Positions 18,768 through 28,017 of a stretch of DNA of 64,000 bases are shown here, piece by piece; positions within the stretch are counted from its first letter, which is position 1, and the number at the start of each line of letters is the position of its first letter. The notes under the pieces were generated by a model, which searched no databases, was not told where the DNA came from, and worked only from the letters and a program-made list of their open reading frames with translations. Location: contig NCJG01000002.1 of NCBI GenBank assembly GCA_002282385.1, positions 124,001 through 188,000 on the forward strand, given 5' to 3'. Made by a program: the position numbers and the translations under genes. Source of the DNA: Sphingomonadales bacterium 39-57-19. Its GTDB lineage: Bacteria; Pseudomonadota; Alphaproteobacteria; Sphingomonadales; Sphingomonadaceae.

Positions 18768-19721
18768 TTAATAGGCTACCCGCGTTGCGTTCAGGCCATA
18801 AGCAGGAAGCAGATTTGGAACGCTCGTTGGGCCAGCCAAATGCCCGGCGCCAACCGCTATGAATGTCACGCCGGGCTTTGCCATGCGCGCCGAAATCCAT
18901 TTCGCCCAATTGGCATTCCGCTTCGTCAGCAGCGCGTCGTATAAGGTGCGGCTGGTTAGGCCCTCGTTCATGAGCTGGCCAAGGCTTTCGGTTTCGGCCG
19001 ATGCCCACATGTCGACCATCTTGTCCATGCTGGTTCCCGCATCATCAATCATCTTTGCGGTTTCGACAAGAAACGCGACCTGTTCGGATTCGGGCAAGGT
19101 ATCAAACACGCCCAATTGGAACGCCATCGTTTCCAAACCGGCAATTGGCTTTTTGGCGGCATTTGCGGCAGCCGTTAGCTGTTTTTCGACGCCGCTATTG
19201 GGGTCAAAGCCGGATTTTTGCATTGCGACCATGGACAAAGTGATCCCCGCTGCCCATGGCTCAAAAGGGTCGAAAGCAGGTGCTGGAATGCCAAGCTTGC
19301 CCATCGCCGCATCATACACCGCGCGGTCCGCATCGTTCATTTTGGAACGCAGGGTCTTGCCCTGTTGATCCATCGCCAATTTGCCAAACAGGGCTTGGGC
19401 CTCGCCTGCGGGTGGCTCGACCAGTTCCAATACCAATTGGTCCGAACTGTCAAAAGCGGCTTTAACGCCGTCGTCAAACCAACCAAGGCCTGGCTTCAAA
19501 ATATGGATGGAACCGAACAGATAGACCGTGGTGTCTTCGTCCTTCACCACCCACAAAGCGGGATCGACATCCTTGATAGTAACAGCACGAACTTTGACGG
19601 GGTCAAGCGCTTCGATTGCGGCAGGAGCTTCGGTTGGCGTGGTCTGCGCTGCGGCAGGTATCGTCCAGGCCAGCGCACATGTTGCGGTCGCGGTAAGCAC
19701 GGACTTTAAACGTAAACGCAT
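18768..19721 (-). CDS. TraB/GumN family protein
   Basis: A 317-residue exported protein with a signal peptide ending near 'IPAAAQ' (about residue 26). The TraB/GumN (Tiki-like) fold is shown by 'TTVYLFGSIHILKPG' with its GxxH, 'LVLELVEP' and the C-terminal 'FIAVGAGHLAGP' with the second GxxH; these are the proposed metal or catalytic residues shared with Tiki proteases. The bacterial function is not settled. GGAG lies upstream of the ATG. It may be monocistronic, being followed by a hairpin and preceded by a 55-base gap. Confidence 0.88.
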   Translation of the reverse strand: MRLRLKSVLTATATCALAWTIPAAAQTTPTEAPAAIEALDPVKVRAVTIKDVDPALWVVKDEDTTVYLFGSIHILKPGLGWFDDGVKAAFDSSDQLVLELVEPPAGEAQALFGKLAMDQQGKTLRSKMNDADRAVYDAAMGKLGIPAPAFDPFEPWAAGITLSMVAMQKSGFDPNSGVEKQLTAAANAAKKPIAGLETMAFQLGVFDTLPESEQVAFLVETAKMIDDAGTSMDKMVDMWASAETESLGQLMNEGLTSRTLYDALLTKRNANWAKWISARMAKPGVTFIAVGAGHLAGPTSVPNLLPAYGLNATRVAY

Positions 19722-19776
19722 AGATATTCTCCTTTAAGTCGGGGTAGCAACAAACCATATGTAAATGGTTTCGATA

Positions 19777-20442
19777 TCAGCGATATTTTTTCCAGAACCA
19801 GACCGCCGTCCATATTAACGCAAAGAGCATGAATATCGCCACGCCATCGGGCTCCGGCACAAAACCGCCGCGCCACAGCATCCACCAAGTCGGCGCGCCA
19901 ATCAGCAATGCGTATGCGGCGTAATAGCCGCCGTCACGATAGGCGCTTGCTTCCTGTTCATCGATTGCGCGCTTGTGCCAGAACCAGGCGATGACCGGCA
20001 TAATCACTGTCCAGAAAAAGATCAGCATCAGGGCGATGACTGGCGGCATTGGGCTGTCTGCGAGTAGCAGCGGAGGCCCGGTGTCCGAATTTCCAACGCT
20101 TGTGTCGTAAAACGCAGGGAGTAGACCGATTGCACCACCGACCAGCACAAAACCGTAGATCATGTTGCGATTCAGCTTTTCGCGGCGCGTGAGCCCCTCA
20201 TTACTGGCCTTCATCTTGCTGACGTTCCTCCAGATGGCGAACGCCAGGCCGATGATGATGATGGTGGCAAAGGCGCACAATGTCAGTATTCCAGCGGCCC
20301 CGATTGCGCCACCGCCTTGCGCCTCATGCGCGGCGAGATAACCGGCAACGGCTCCTGCAGTCATCACGATGCCAAGGCCTGAAACGATAACCCACATGAA
20401 GCGGCGGCCGTTTGAACCGGCGATTTCATCACGATCGATCAT
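19777..20442 (-). CDS. Six-helix membrane protein paired with an XRE regulator
   Basis: A 221-residue integral membrane protein of unknown function, with hydrophobic helices near residues 15-35, 45-70, 95-115, 130-155, 180-195 and 200-218. The ATG at 20442 follows the regulator's TAA after a single base, and GAAGGAG within the end of the regulator gene serves as ribosome binding site, so the longer frame is rejected. Small XRE regulators followed by a multi-TM protein are a recurrent pair; the membrane partner probably acts as a sensor or is the regulator's own target (inference). Confidence 0.75.
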   Translation of the reverse strand: MIDRDEIAGSNGRRFMWVIVSGLGIVMTAGAVAGYLAAHEAQGGGAIGAAGILTLCAFATIIIIGLAFAIWRNVSKMKASNEGLTRREKLNRNMIYGFVLVGGAIGLLPAFYDTSVGNSDTGPPLLLADSPMPPVIALMLIFFWTVIMPVIAWFWHKRAIDEQEASAYRDGGYYAAYALLIGAPTWWMLWRGGFVPEPDGVAIFMLFALIWTAVWFWKKYR

Positions 20443-20443
20443 G

Positions 20444-20647
20444 TTAGTCTCCTTCAAATTCGTCATCGAAAATCTCCTCGATCGGCAATGCAAACAGCCG
20501 TGAAATCTTGAACGCCAGCGGCAGCGACGGGTCATATTTCCCCGTCTCGATGGCATTCACCGCTTGGCGCGATACATCGAGATGCTCGCCCAAATCGGCT
20601 TGGCTCCAGCTCCGCATCGCGCGGAGAACTTTCAGCTGATTTTTCAT
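20444..20647 (-). CDS. Small XRE-family HTH regulator
   Basis: A 67-residue protein that is almost only a helix-turn-helix: 'SWSQADLGEHLDVSRQAVNAIETGKYDPSLPLAFKISRLF'. It is of the compact YgzD/PlcR-like type with 'FDDE' near its acidic C-terminus. Such regulators usually repress or activate the operon they begin. Its stop is one base from the start of the membrane protein, so the two are almost certainly co-transcribed and coupled. The upstream 156 bases, shared with glyQ, hold both promoters. Confidence 0.9.
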   Translation of the reverse strand: MKNQLKVLRAMRSWSQADLGEHLDVSRQAVNAIETGKYDPSLPLAFKISRLFALPIEEIFDDEFEGD

Positions 20648-20803
20648 GTCAGGTTATGATGTCTTTGTGTCATGTAAACCTTACTATTGCGATTCGCACA
20701 ATATGTCAACAACACCTTACATAATGCCATGCGTGGCTGACAAAACGGCGCGCGGGCTTTTCAGAACCTTGATTTAGCCGCCTATCTCCGCCAAGGGCTG
20801 GCC

Positions 20804-21691
20804 ATGTCCGACATCGCACCACTTAGTTTTCAGGACCTGATCCTCACCCTCCATGATTATTGGGGCAAGCAAGGCTGCGCGATATTGCAGCCTTATGATA
20901 TGGAAATGGGTGCCGGTACCTTCCACACCGCGACCACTTTGCGCGCGCTTGGCCCTGATCCGTGGAATGCCGCATTTGTGCAGCCGTCGCGCCGCCCGAC
21001 CGATGGGCGCTATGGCGAAAACCCGAACCGGCTCGGCGCATATTATCAGTATCAGGTGATATTGAAACCAAGCCCGCCGGACCTTCAGGACCTGTATTTG
21101 GGCTCGCTCAAGGCCATTGGTATTGATCCGTTGTTGCACGACATCCGCTTTGTCGAAGACGATTGGGAAAGCCCGACGCTGGGTGCATGGGGCCTTGGCT
21201 GGGAAGTCTGGTGTGACGGCATGGAAGTCACGCAGTTCACCTATTTCCAACAAATGGGCGGGTTTGATTGCAAGCCGGTCTCGGGCGAGTTGACCTATGG
21301 TCTGGAACGTCTGGCGATGTATATCCAGAACAAGGACAGCATTTTCGATCTCGCGTACAACAATGCCACCGCGGATCGCCCGGCGATCACCTATGGCGAC
21401 GTCTTCCGCGAAAACGAGCGGCAGATGAGCACCTATCATTTTGAGGTGGCCGACACTGATATGCTGTTCGATGCCTTTAAAAAGGCGACTGCCGAGTGCG
21501 AAAGCTGCCTTGCGCGCAGCCTACCCATTCCCGCCTATGAACAGGCGATCAAGGCCAGCCACATCTTCAACATACTTCAGGCGCGCGGTGTGATTTCCGT
21601 GCAAGAACGCGCCAGCTACATGGGCCGCGTCCGCGACCTCGCCAAAGGCAGCTGCCAGGCATGGATGGAAAAGAACGGATGGACGGCATGA
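20804..21691 (+). CDS. glyQ: Glycyl-tRNA synthetase alpha subunit
   Basis: A 295-residue class II synthetase subunit of the bacterial alpha2beta2 GlyRS, carrying the active site for glycyl-adenylate. Family segments are '[29 protein letters not shown]', 'YVQPSRRP'-like '[20 protein letters not shown]', '[19 protein letters not shown]' and '[10 protein letters not shown]'. Length is normal. glyS follows after 118 bases, a gap filled by a REP-like palindrome. Confidence 0.98.
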   Translation: MSDIAPLSFQDLILTLHDYWGKQGCAILQPYDMEMGAGTFHTATTLRALGPDPWNAAFVQPSRRPTDGRYGENPNRLGAYYQYQVILKPSPPDLQDLYLGSLKAIGIDPLLHDIRFVEDDWESPTLGAWGLGWEVWCDGMEVTQFTYFQQMGGFDCKPVSGELTYGLERLAMYIQNKDSIFDLAYNNATADRPAITYGDVFRENERQMSTYHFEVADTDMLFDAFKKATAECESCLARSLPIPAYEQAIKASHIFNILQARGVISVQERASYMGRVRDLAKGSCQAWMEKNGWTA

Positions 21692-21720
21692 TGGCGTCTA
21701 TGCAAAATCCTCCCCACAGC

Positions 21721-21799
21721 CGTCACCCTGAACTTGTTTCAGGGTCTTACTACTGCAACGTCGGAGAAATTAAGATGCTGAAACACGTTCAGCATGACG
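21721..21799. repeat. REP-like palindromic pair, family A copy 1
   Basis: Two inverted arms of about 29 bases: CGTCACCCTGAACTTGTTTC at 21721 onward and its near-complement ending GTTCAGCATGACG at 21799. Each arm is itself an imperfect palindrome (CCTGAA/TTCAGG). Three further copies in the window lie at 31965, 35142 and 53513. This copy sits between glyQ and glyS and would form a long hairpin in the shared mRNA. Confidence 0.85.
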
Positions 21800-21809
21800 G
21801 TGATTTAGC

Positions 21810-23930
21810 ATGACCGATTTTCTGCTGGAACTTCGCTCTGAAGAAATCCCTGCGCGCATGCAGGTGAAGGCCAAGGAAGATTTGGCGCGCTTGTTCAACG
21901 ACGCGCTGGCCAAGGCCGGACTGGCTGCGGCTTCGGTTGAAACCTTTGCCACGCCGCGCCGTTTGGCGTTGATTGCGACGGGGCTACCGCTGGCGACAGA
22001 CGCGGTTTCCGAAGAAACTAAAGGACCAAAAGTCGGCGCGCCGCCACAGGCGATGGAGGGTTTCCTCCGCAAAGCCGGCCTGACGCAAGATCAGCTGATC
22101 GAACGCGATGGCGTGTATTTCGCGGTCGTGGAAAAGGCAGGGCGTCAGACCGCTGATGTTCTGGCTGAGGCGATTCCGGCGATTATCCGTGCGTTCCCAT
22201 GGCCAAAGTCGCAACGTTGGGGCGCGGGGTCCGCTTCGACGGAAAGTCTGCGCTGGGTCCGCCCGTTGCAAGGTATCGTCGCGATACTCGGCGATGATGT
22301 CGTGCCATGCGAGATCGAAGGCATCGTCAGCGGCACGGCGACGATGGGACACCGGTTCCACCACAGCGGCCCTGTCACTATTGGTAACGCAGGCGACTAT
22401 GCTGAAAAGCTCCGCGACGCCCATGTCCTCGTCCATTTCTCCGAACGCTGCGCGCTTATTCGCGACGGCGCAAAGGCGGCTGCGGCGGCCGCGGGGCTGA
22501 CATTGGTTGCGGATGAAGGCCTGGTCGTCGAAAATGCCGGGCTAACCGAATGGCCCGTGCCCATGCTTGGCCGGTTCGACCCCGCGTTTTTGGAAGTGCC
22601 GCAAGAAGTCATTCAGCTGACCGCGCGCGTAAACCAGAAATATTTTGTCTGCCATGACAGTGCGGGCAAGCTTGCCAACGCCTTTGTCTGCACCGCGAAT
22701 ATCGCTGCACATGACGGCGGCGCAGCGATTGTTGCGGGCAATGAAAAGGTGCTCGCCGCGCGCTTGTCCGATGCCAAATTCTTCTGGGAACAGGACCTTA
22801 AGGTCGCGTTGGACGATCAGGCAACGAAGCTTACGCAGATCACGTTCCACGAAAAATTGGGCAGCGTGGCCGACAAGGTCGAACGCGTTGCCAGGCTGGC
22901 GCGCTGGTTGGTCGAAGAAGGCATATTAGGTCCGTGTTCCCCGGCGCAGGCCGGGGCCCAGCCCGCAAACAATGATTCCTCTGATAAGGTTCTGGACCCC
23001 GGCCTTCGCCGGGGAACACAAGAGCTGGCGGACCAAGCCGAACGCGCGGCGCGGCTGTGCAAGGCTGACCTCGTCACCGGCATGGTCGGCGAATTCCCCG
23101 AATTGCAGGGACTGATGGGCGGTTACTACGCCCGCGCGCAGGGCGAAACCGATGCCGTCGCCGACGCGGTCCGCGACCATTACAAGCCCGTCGGGCAGGG
23201 CGACGAAGTGCCCACCGCGCCGGTCACTGTGGCGGTCAGCTTGGCGGATAAGCTGGATACGCTGGCACAATTCTTTGCCGCCGGCATGCCGCCCACGGGT
23301 TCGAAGGATCCGTTCGCATTACGCCGTGCGGCCATCGGCTTTTTGTCACTGCTGCTTCAAAACGACCTGCGCTGTTCACTCAAGGATATGCTCTTGGCAA
23401 CTGGAGCCGGAAATAGCTTCGACAGCTTGGAAGAATTTTTGGTCGATCGCCTCAAAGTCCAACAGCGTGAAGCGGGCGTGCGGCACGATTTGATTGATGC
23501 GGTGTTTAGCCTTGGCGGTGAGGATGATCTTGTCCGGCTGCTCGCGCGGGTGAAGGCATTGCAGGCATATATCACGACAGCCGAAGGCGCGAATTTGTTG
23601 GCGGCGTATAAGCGTGCGGCGAACATATTGAAGGCAGCGGACGGTGTTGACGCCGCTGCACCCGCTCCGGCGGATTTGGTTGCTGAAGAGCGTGCGCTCC
23701 TCACCGCGCTCGACACCGCCGCACCCAATGCCGCGGCCGCCGTCGATGCCGAAGATTTCGAAGGCGCAATGGCGGCGCTTGCCAGCCTGCGCGCGCCCAT
23801 CGATGCATTTTTTGACGGCGTGATGGTGAACGACGAAGACCCTGCGAAGCGGGCGTTTCGTTTGGGCTTGCTGGCGCGGTTCCGCGATGCGGTAACGCAA
23901 GTGGCAGATTTTTCGAAGGTTGAGGGGTGA
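21810..23930 (+). CDS. glyS: Glycyl-tRNA synthetase beta subunit with palindromic insertion
   Basis: A 706-residue beta subunit that binds tRNA-Gly; it starts with 'MTDFLLELRSEEIPARMQ' and ends with the anticodon-binding-type domain. Family blocks include 'YFVCHDSAGKLANAFVCTANI' and 'DLVTGMVGEFPELQGLMGGYYA'. Between 'LVEEGILG' and 'QELADQAERAARLCKAD' (about residues 375-405) lies an extra segment 'PCSPAQAGAQ...LDPGLRRGT' that is encoded by an 86-base palindromic repeat and keeps the frame open. Because this region is a surface linker in the family, the enzyme is probably active (inference). The stop is followed by another palindromic repeat and then ppdK. Confidence 0.97.
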   Translation: MTDFLLELRSEEIPARMQVKAKEDLARLFNDALAKAGLAAASVETFATPRRLALIATGLPLATDAVSEETKGPKVGAPPQAMEGFLRKAGLTQDQLIERDGVYFAVVEKAGRQTADVLAEAIPAIIRAFPWPKSQRWGAGSASTESLRWVRPLQGIVAILGDDVVPCEIEGIVSGTATMGHRFHHSGPVTIGNAGDYAEKLRDAHVLVHFSERCALIRDGAKAAAAAAGLTLVADEGLVVENAGLTEWPVPMLGRFDPAFLEVPQEVIQLTARVNQKYFVCHDSAGKLANAFVCTANIAAHDGGAAIVAGNEKVLAARLSDAKFFWEQDLKVALDDQATKLTQITFHEKLGSVADKVERVARLARWLVEEGILGPCSPAQAGAQPANNDSSDKVLDPGLRRGTQELADQAERAARLCKADLVTGMVGEFPELQGLMGGYYARAQGETDAVADAVRDHYKPVGQGDEVPTAPVTVAVSLADKLDTLAQFFAAGMPPTGSKDPFALRRAAIGFLSLLLQNDLRCSLKDMLLATGAGNSFDSLEEFLVDRLKVQQREAGVRHDLIDAVFSLGGEDDLVRLLARVKALQAYITTAEGANLLAAYKRAANILKAADGVDAAAPAPADLVAEERALLTALDTAAPNAAAAVDAEDFEGAMAALASLRAPIDAFFDGVMVNDEDPAKRAFRLGLLARFRDAVTQVADFSKVEG
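22934..23019. repeat. Palindromic element inside glyS, family B
   Basis: Arm 1 (22934-22961) begins GTGTTCCCCGGCGCAGGCC; the reverse complement of arm 2 (22992-23019) begins GTGTTCCCCGGCGAAGGCC. The 28-base arms differ at two positions and flank a 30-base centre. Such elements normally lie between genes; here it is translated in frame within glyS. Confidence 0.88.
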
Positions 23931-23937
23931 CGCGAAA

Positions 23938-24046
23938 CTCCCCTCCCGCAAGCGGGAGGGGTCGGGGGTGGGCATCTGCCCTAACCGTCGCAAAGCTCGC
24001 CCAAAGGCGAGCCCCACCCCTAGCCCCTCCCGCCTGCGGGAGGGGA
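23938..24046. repeat. Palindromic repeat between glyS and ppdK, family C
   Basis: Arm 1 (23938-23973) starts CTCCCCTCCCGCAAGCGGGA and arm 2 (24011-24046) is its approximate reverse complement, ending GCCTGCGGGAGGGGA. Each arm contains its own CCCTCCCGC/GCGGGAGGG hairpin. It fills the 130-base gap between glyS and ppdK, and its codons make a spurious 47-residue extension in frame with ppdK. Confidence 0.85.
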
Positions 24047-24060
24047 ACATAGGAGGCAGC

Positions 24061-26721
24061 ATGACTCAGTACGTATTTCGTTTCGGTGGTGGTGTTTCGG
24101 ACGGCGATGAAACCGTCCGCGGCAACAAGAATATCCTTGGTGGCAAGGGGGCGAACCTTGACGGCATGGCGTCGATTGGATTGCCTGTTCCCCCTGGCTT
24201 CACGATCACGACCGAGATGTGCACGGCCTATTACGCCAATGGCCAAAGCTTCCCCGATAGCGTGCGTGCAGAGGTTGCGGGCGGCCTTGCGCATATTGAA
24301 CAGGTCACTGGTAAAGCCTTTGGCGATGCGGCCAATCCGTTGCTGGTGTCCGTCCGCTCCGGCGCGCGTGTGTCGATGCCCGGCATGATGGATACTGTTT
24401 TAAATCTGGGACTTAACGATCAAACTGTAGAAGGTTTGGCAACATCATCGGGCGACGCCCGCTTTGCGTGGGACAGCTATCGCCGCTTCATTCAAATGTA
24501 TGCCGATGTGGTGTTGGAACTGGACCATGGCGCGTTTGAAGAAGCGCTGGAAATCGCCAAGGAAGACCAAGGCTATTATCTCGACACCGAGTTGTCTGCC
24601 GATGATCTGAAGGCGTTGGTCGCTGAATATAAGCGCCTTGTTCAGGCCGAATGGGGCAAGCCGTTTCCGCAAGATGTGCATGACCAATTATGGGGCGCCG
24701 TTGGCGCTGTATTTGGTTCATGGGAGTCCGACCGGGCAAAGGTCTATCGCCGCCTGAACAATATCCCTGGTGACTGGGGCACCGCGGTCAATGTGCAGGC
24801 GATGGTGTTCGGCAACATGGGCGAAACGTCCGCCACCGGTGTCGCCTTCACCCGCGATCCTGCGACGGGCGAGAATGCTTATTATGGCGAATATCTTATC
24901 AATGCGCAGGGCGAAGATGTTGTCGCGGGTATCCGTACCCCGCAATATCTGACCAAGGCGGCGCGCGAACGTGCGGGCGCCAAGCCCTTGTCGATGGAAG
25001 AAGCCATGCCCGCGGTATACGCCGAACTGGCGCGCGTGTTCGACATCCTCGAAACGCATTATCGCGATATGCAGGATATTGAATTCACCGTTGAGCGTGA
25101 AAAATTGTGGATGCTGCAAACGCGCTCTGGCAAGCGCACCGCGAAGGCAGCGTTGAAAATCGCGGTGGACATGGCCGACGCTGGCCTCATCACCACGGAC
25201 GAGGCTGTCCTGCGGGTGGACCCGATGGCGCTGGACCAATTGCTGCACCCGACGCTGGATCCCGATGCGGTGCGCGATGTGCTCACCTCTGGCCTGCCAG
25301 CTTCGCCCGGCGCAGCTTCGGGCAAAATCGTGTTTGACGCCGACACCGCCGACAAATGGAAAGAGCGCGGCGAGTCCGTTATTTTGGTGCGCGTTGAAAC
25401 CAGCCCAGAAGACATTCACGGCATGCACGCCGCAACCGGCATACTGACCGCACGTGGCGGCATGACGAGCCACGCGGCGGTTGTCGCACGTGGCATGGGC
25501 CGTCCTTGCGTATCGGGGGCTGGCAGCCTTCAGATCGATGCCGCGGGCAAAACGCTGCGCATCGCGGGACGGACGTTGCATGAAGGCGATATCATCACGC
25601 TTGATGGTTCCACCGGCGAAGTGATGGCGGGTGAAGTCCCGACGTTGCAGCCTGAGCTGGTGGGTGATTTTGGCACGTTGATGGTGTGGGCCGATGCCGG
25701 TCGCCGGATGAAAGTCCGCGCCAATGCCGAAACGCCATTGGATGCGCAGACGGCGCGCGATTTTGGCGCAGAAGGCATTGGCCTGTGCCGTACCGAGCAT
25801 ATGTTCTTTGATGCCGCACGCATTACCGCTGTGCGCCAGATGATCCTTGCGGATGACGAAAAGGGCCGCCGCGTTGCGCTCGACAAATTGCTGCCCGAAC
25901 AGCGTAAGGACTTTACCGCGATTTTCGAAGTGATGGCTGGTCTTCCCGTCACCATCCGCTTGCTTGACCCGCCGCTGCATGAATTCTTGCCACATCAGGA
26001 AAGCGAATTTGCCGAGGTTGCTGCGGCTGCTGGTGTCGGTATCGAGGTATTGAAACAACGCGCGGCGGAACTGCACGAATTCAACCCGATGCTTGGCCAT
26101 CGTGGGTGCCGCTTGGGCGTGACCTATCCTGAGATATACGAGATGCAGGCGCGCGCGATATTCGAAGCGGCCTGTTCATTGGCCGTCGCACCGGTTCCGG
26201 AAATCATGATCCCGCTGGTCGGCACCCGCCGTGAGCTTGAGCTGATGAAGGACGTTGTCGACAAGGCTGCCGAAGCGGTCTTTGCCGAACAGGGCAAGCG
26301 CATCGAATATCTCGTCGGCACGATGATCGAACTGCCGCGCGCCGCATTGATGGCCGATGAAATCGCCGAAGTCGGTAGCTTCTTCAGCTTTGGCACGAAC
26401 GACCTGACGCAGACCACTTTGGGCGTTAGCCGCGATGATGCCGCACGCTTCCTGACGCATTATGTCGACAAGGGCATTTACGCCCGCGACCCGTTCGTCA
26501 GCTTGGATGTGGAAGGCGTTGGCCAGCTGATCGAAATTGCCGCCAACAAAGGCCGCGCGACGCGTCCTGAAATCAAACTTGGGATTTGCGGCGAACATGG
26601 CGGCGATCCGGCGTCGATTGCCTTTTGTGAAAAGATCGGCCTCGATTATGTCAGCGCCTCCCCCTATCGCGTGCCTATCGCGCGATTGGCAGCAGCGCAG
26701 GCGGCACTTGCCAGAAAGTAA
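24061..26721 (+). CDS. ppdK: Pyruvate, phosphate dikinase
   Basis: An 886-residue dikinase interconverting pyruvate + ATP + Pi and phosphoenolpyruvate + AMP + PPi. I start it at the ATG at 24061 ('MTQYVFRFGGG') behind AGGAGG; the longer frame reads through the repeat upstream. Domains in order are the ATP-grasp part ('GGKGANLDGMASIGLPVPPGFTITTE'), the phosphohistidine domain ('GGMTSHAAVVARGMG', His near residue 466) and the PEP/pyruvate TIM barrel with 'GICGEHGGDP' (catalytic Cys near 842). It lets the cell enter gluconeogenesis from pyruvate or use PPi. It follows glyS on the same strand. Confidence 0.98.
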   Translation: MTQYVFRFGGGVSDGDETVRGNKNILGGKGANLDGMASIGLPVPPGFTITTEMCTAYYANGQSFPDSVRAEVAGGLAHIEQVTGKAFGDAANPLLVSVRSGARVSMPGMMDTVLNLGLNDQTVEGLATSSGDARFAWDSYRRFIQMYADVVLELDHGAFEEALEIAKEDQGYYLDTELSADDLKALVAEYKRLVQAEWGKPFPQDVHDQLWGAVGAVFGSWESDRAKVYRRLNNIPGDWGTAVNVQAMVFGNMGETSATGVAFTRDPATGENAYYGEYLINAQGEDVVAGIRTPQYLTKAARERAGAKPLSMEEAMPAVYAELARVFDILETHYRDMQDIEFTVEREKLWMLQTRSGKRTAKAALKIAVDMADAGLITTDEAVLRVDPMALDQLLHPTLDPDAVRDVLTSGLPASPGAASGKIVFDADTADKWKERGESVILVRVETSPEDIHGMHAATGILTARGGMTSHAAVVARGMGRPCVSGAGSLQIDAAGKTLRIAGRTLHEGDIITLDGSTGEVMAGEVPTLQPELVGDFGTLMVWADAGRRMKVRANAETPLDAQTARDFGAEGIGLCRTEHMFFDAARITAVRQMILADDEKGRRVALDKLLPEQRKDFTAIFEVMAGLPVTIRLLDPPLHEFLPHQESEFAEVAAAAGVGIEVLKQRAAELHEFNPMLGHRGCRLGVTYPEIYEMQARAIFEAACSLAVAPVPEIMIPLVGTRRELELMKDVVDKAAEAVFAEQGKRIEYLVGTMIELPRAALMADEIAEVGSFFSFGTNDLTQTTLGVSRDDAARFLTHYVDKGIYARDPFVSLDVEGVGQLIEIAANKGRATRPEIKLGICGEHGGDPASIAFCEKIGLDYVSASPYRVPIARLAAAQAALARK

Positions 26722-26756
26722 TCTTTTGTTCTAACCCTCCATCGAGGGAGAGCATT

Positions 26757-27332
26757 ATGAAAACGTGGCACCGATTTGCGGCATGTATCGCATTGGGCTT
26801 AGTTGGCGGCGCGGCCTATGCTGTGCATCAGGTCCGTGGCGGATTAAGCGATGGCATGGTCGAAATCGGGCCGTGGCAGACGGGAAAAAGCTTTGGCACC
26901 GTGGATGCAAGCGCGCTCACGCGGGCCAAGGTCGCTTTGGGTGGTCTACTGGCCTTACCTTCGAGAGAAGCGATGTATTTTACCGCGCAAAAGGACAGCG
27001 ATGGCCGCGCGCTTGACGGGCGCTGTACATATGTCGTGCGCGGTGGCAAGCTTGATGGCCGTTGGTGGAGCGTGACCTTATATGAAGGCGAAGGCTGGCT
27101 GGTGAAAAATGCCGCCAAGCGTTGGTCGGTGCCCGCCAGTGCCGTTCCGGTCGATGAAGCGGGCGGATGGTCTTTCACGGTCGCGCCGTCGGCGCAAAGT
27201 GGAAAATGGCTGCCGACGGGTTCAGTGCCCAAATTTGACCTGACGCTTCGGCTATACCATCCGTCAGCGACGACGATCCAAAGTCCGGAGACGGCGCAGT
27301 TGCCGACGATTGAACGCAAGGAGTGCGTATGA
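26757..27332 (+). CDS. DUF1214 domain protein
   Basis: A 191-residue exported or membrane-anchored protein with an N-terminal hydrophobic segment (residues 7-22). Segments 'REAMYFTAQKDSDGRALDGRCTYVVRG', 'RWWSVTLYEGEGWLV' and the closing 'TGSVPKFDLTLRLYHPS' fit the DUF1214 family. AGGGAGAG precedes the ATG. The TGA overlaps the ATG of the next gene, a DUF1254 protein; the two domains also occur fused in larger proteins elsewhere, so these are probably partners in one complex. Molecular function is unknown. Confidence 0.82.
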   Translation: MKTWHRFAACIALGLVGGAAYAVHQVRGGLSDGMVEIGPWQTGKSFGTVDASALTRAKVALGGLLALPSREAMYFTAQKDSDGRALDGRCTYVVRGGKLDGRWWSVTLYEGEGWLVKNAAKRWSVPASAVPVDEAGGWSFTVAPSAQSGKWLPTGSVPKFDLTLRLYHPSATTIQSPETAQLPTIERKECV

Positions 27333-27850
27333 TGCGGCGTTGGATATTCCCGATATTGGCCGGGGCCGTCTTGGGCGCCGGGGCTTATCAGGCGACATTG
27401 CTGGCAACGCCTTATGCGTTGATGCAGGCCGCGATGATGAAAGTCGGCAAGCAGGGCCCAGCCAACCAATTCGCGTTCGCGCCAATGACGACGGCTGAAA
27501 ATCAGACCATCGTTCGGCCAAGCCCCGATCTTTCTTATTCTGTTTGCGCCTTTGATGTCTCCAAAGGGCCAGTGCTGGTCGATGTGCAGCCTGTGCCCGG
27601 CTATTATTGGTCCGTGAGCGTTTTTGATGCCCGAACAGATGTGGCGGCGGTACGCAGCGATAGGGACACTAAAGGTGCGTCAGCCCGCCTCGCGTTGATG
27701 AAGCAGGGGCAGACTGCGCCAGCGGGTTATGATCCTGTCCGTGTTGGCTATGACAGGGGGTTGGTGTTGATCCGAATATTGGTCGCCCCGGCCAGCACTT
27801 TCCCAACGATTGATGCCATCCGCAGAAAATCGACCTGTAAGCAGCTTTGA
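27329..27850 (+). CDS. DUF1254 domain protein
   Basis: A 173-residue protein with an N-terminal membrane anchor (residues 3-25). The ATG at 27329 overlaps the preceding TGA (ATGA) and has AAGGAG upstream, so I prefer it over the GTG six bases earlier. 'MTTAENQTIVRPSPDLSYSV' and 'VPGYYWSVSVFDARTDV' are typical of DUF1254. Together with the DUF1214 gene it forms a small operon located just before tRNA-Arg. Function unknown; envelope location inferred from the anchor. Confidence 0.82.
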   Translation: MMRRWIFPILAGAVLGAGAYQATLLATPYALMQAAMMKVGKQGPANQFAFAPMTTAENQTIVRPSPDLSYSVCAFDVSKGPVLVDVQPVPGYYWSVSVFDARTDVAAVRSDRDTKGASARLALMKQGQTAPAGYDPVRVGYDRGLVLIRILVAPASTFPTIDAIRRKSTCKQL

Positions 27851-27906
27851 AGGGCAAATTAGCTATTGCACAACTTTGCCAGCGTCCCTAATAGCGGCGC
27901 TCCAGT

Positions 27907-27983
27907 GCACCCGTAGCTCAGCTGGATAGAGCATCAGACTACGAATCTGAGGGCCGGGCGTTCGAATCGCTCCGGGTGCACCA
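27907..27983 (+). tRNA. tRNA-Arg (anticodon ACG)
   Basis: A 77-nt cloverleaf: acceptor GCACCCG/CGGGTGC, D arm GCTC...GAGC, anticodon stem TCAGA/TCTGA with loop CTACGAA (anticodon ACG), T loop TTCGAAT, discriminator A and encoded CCA. The ACG anticodon is normally edited to ICG by TadA and reads CGU, CGC and CGA. Confidence 0.96.
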
Positions 27984-28017
27984 CTTTTCTTCTCTCTGAA
28001 TACAGAGACCCCTCGCA

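Noticed and set aside
24718-26100. 460-codon frame opposite ppdK
   Set aside because: Shadow of a well-recognised dikinase.
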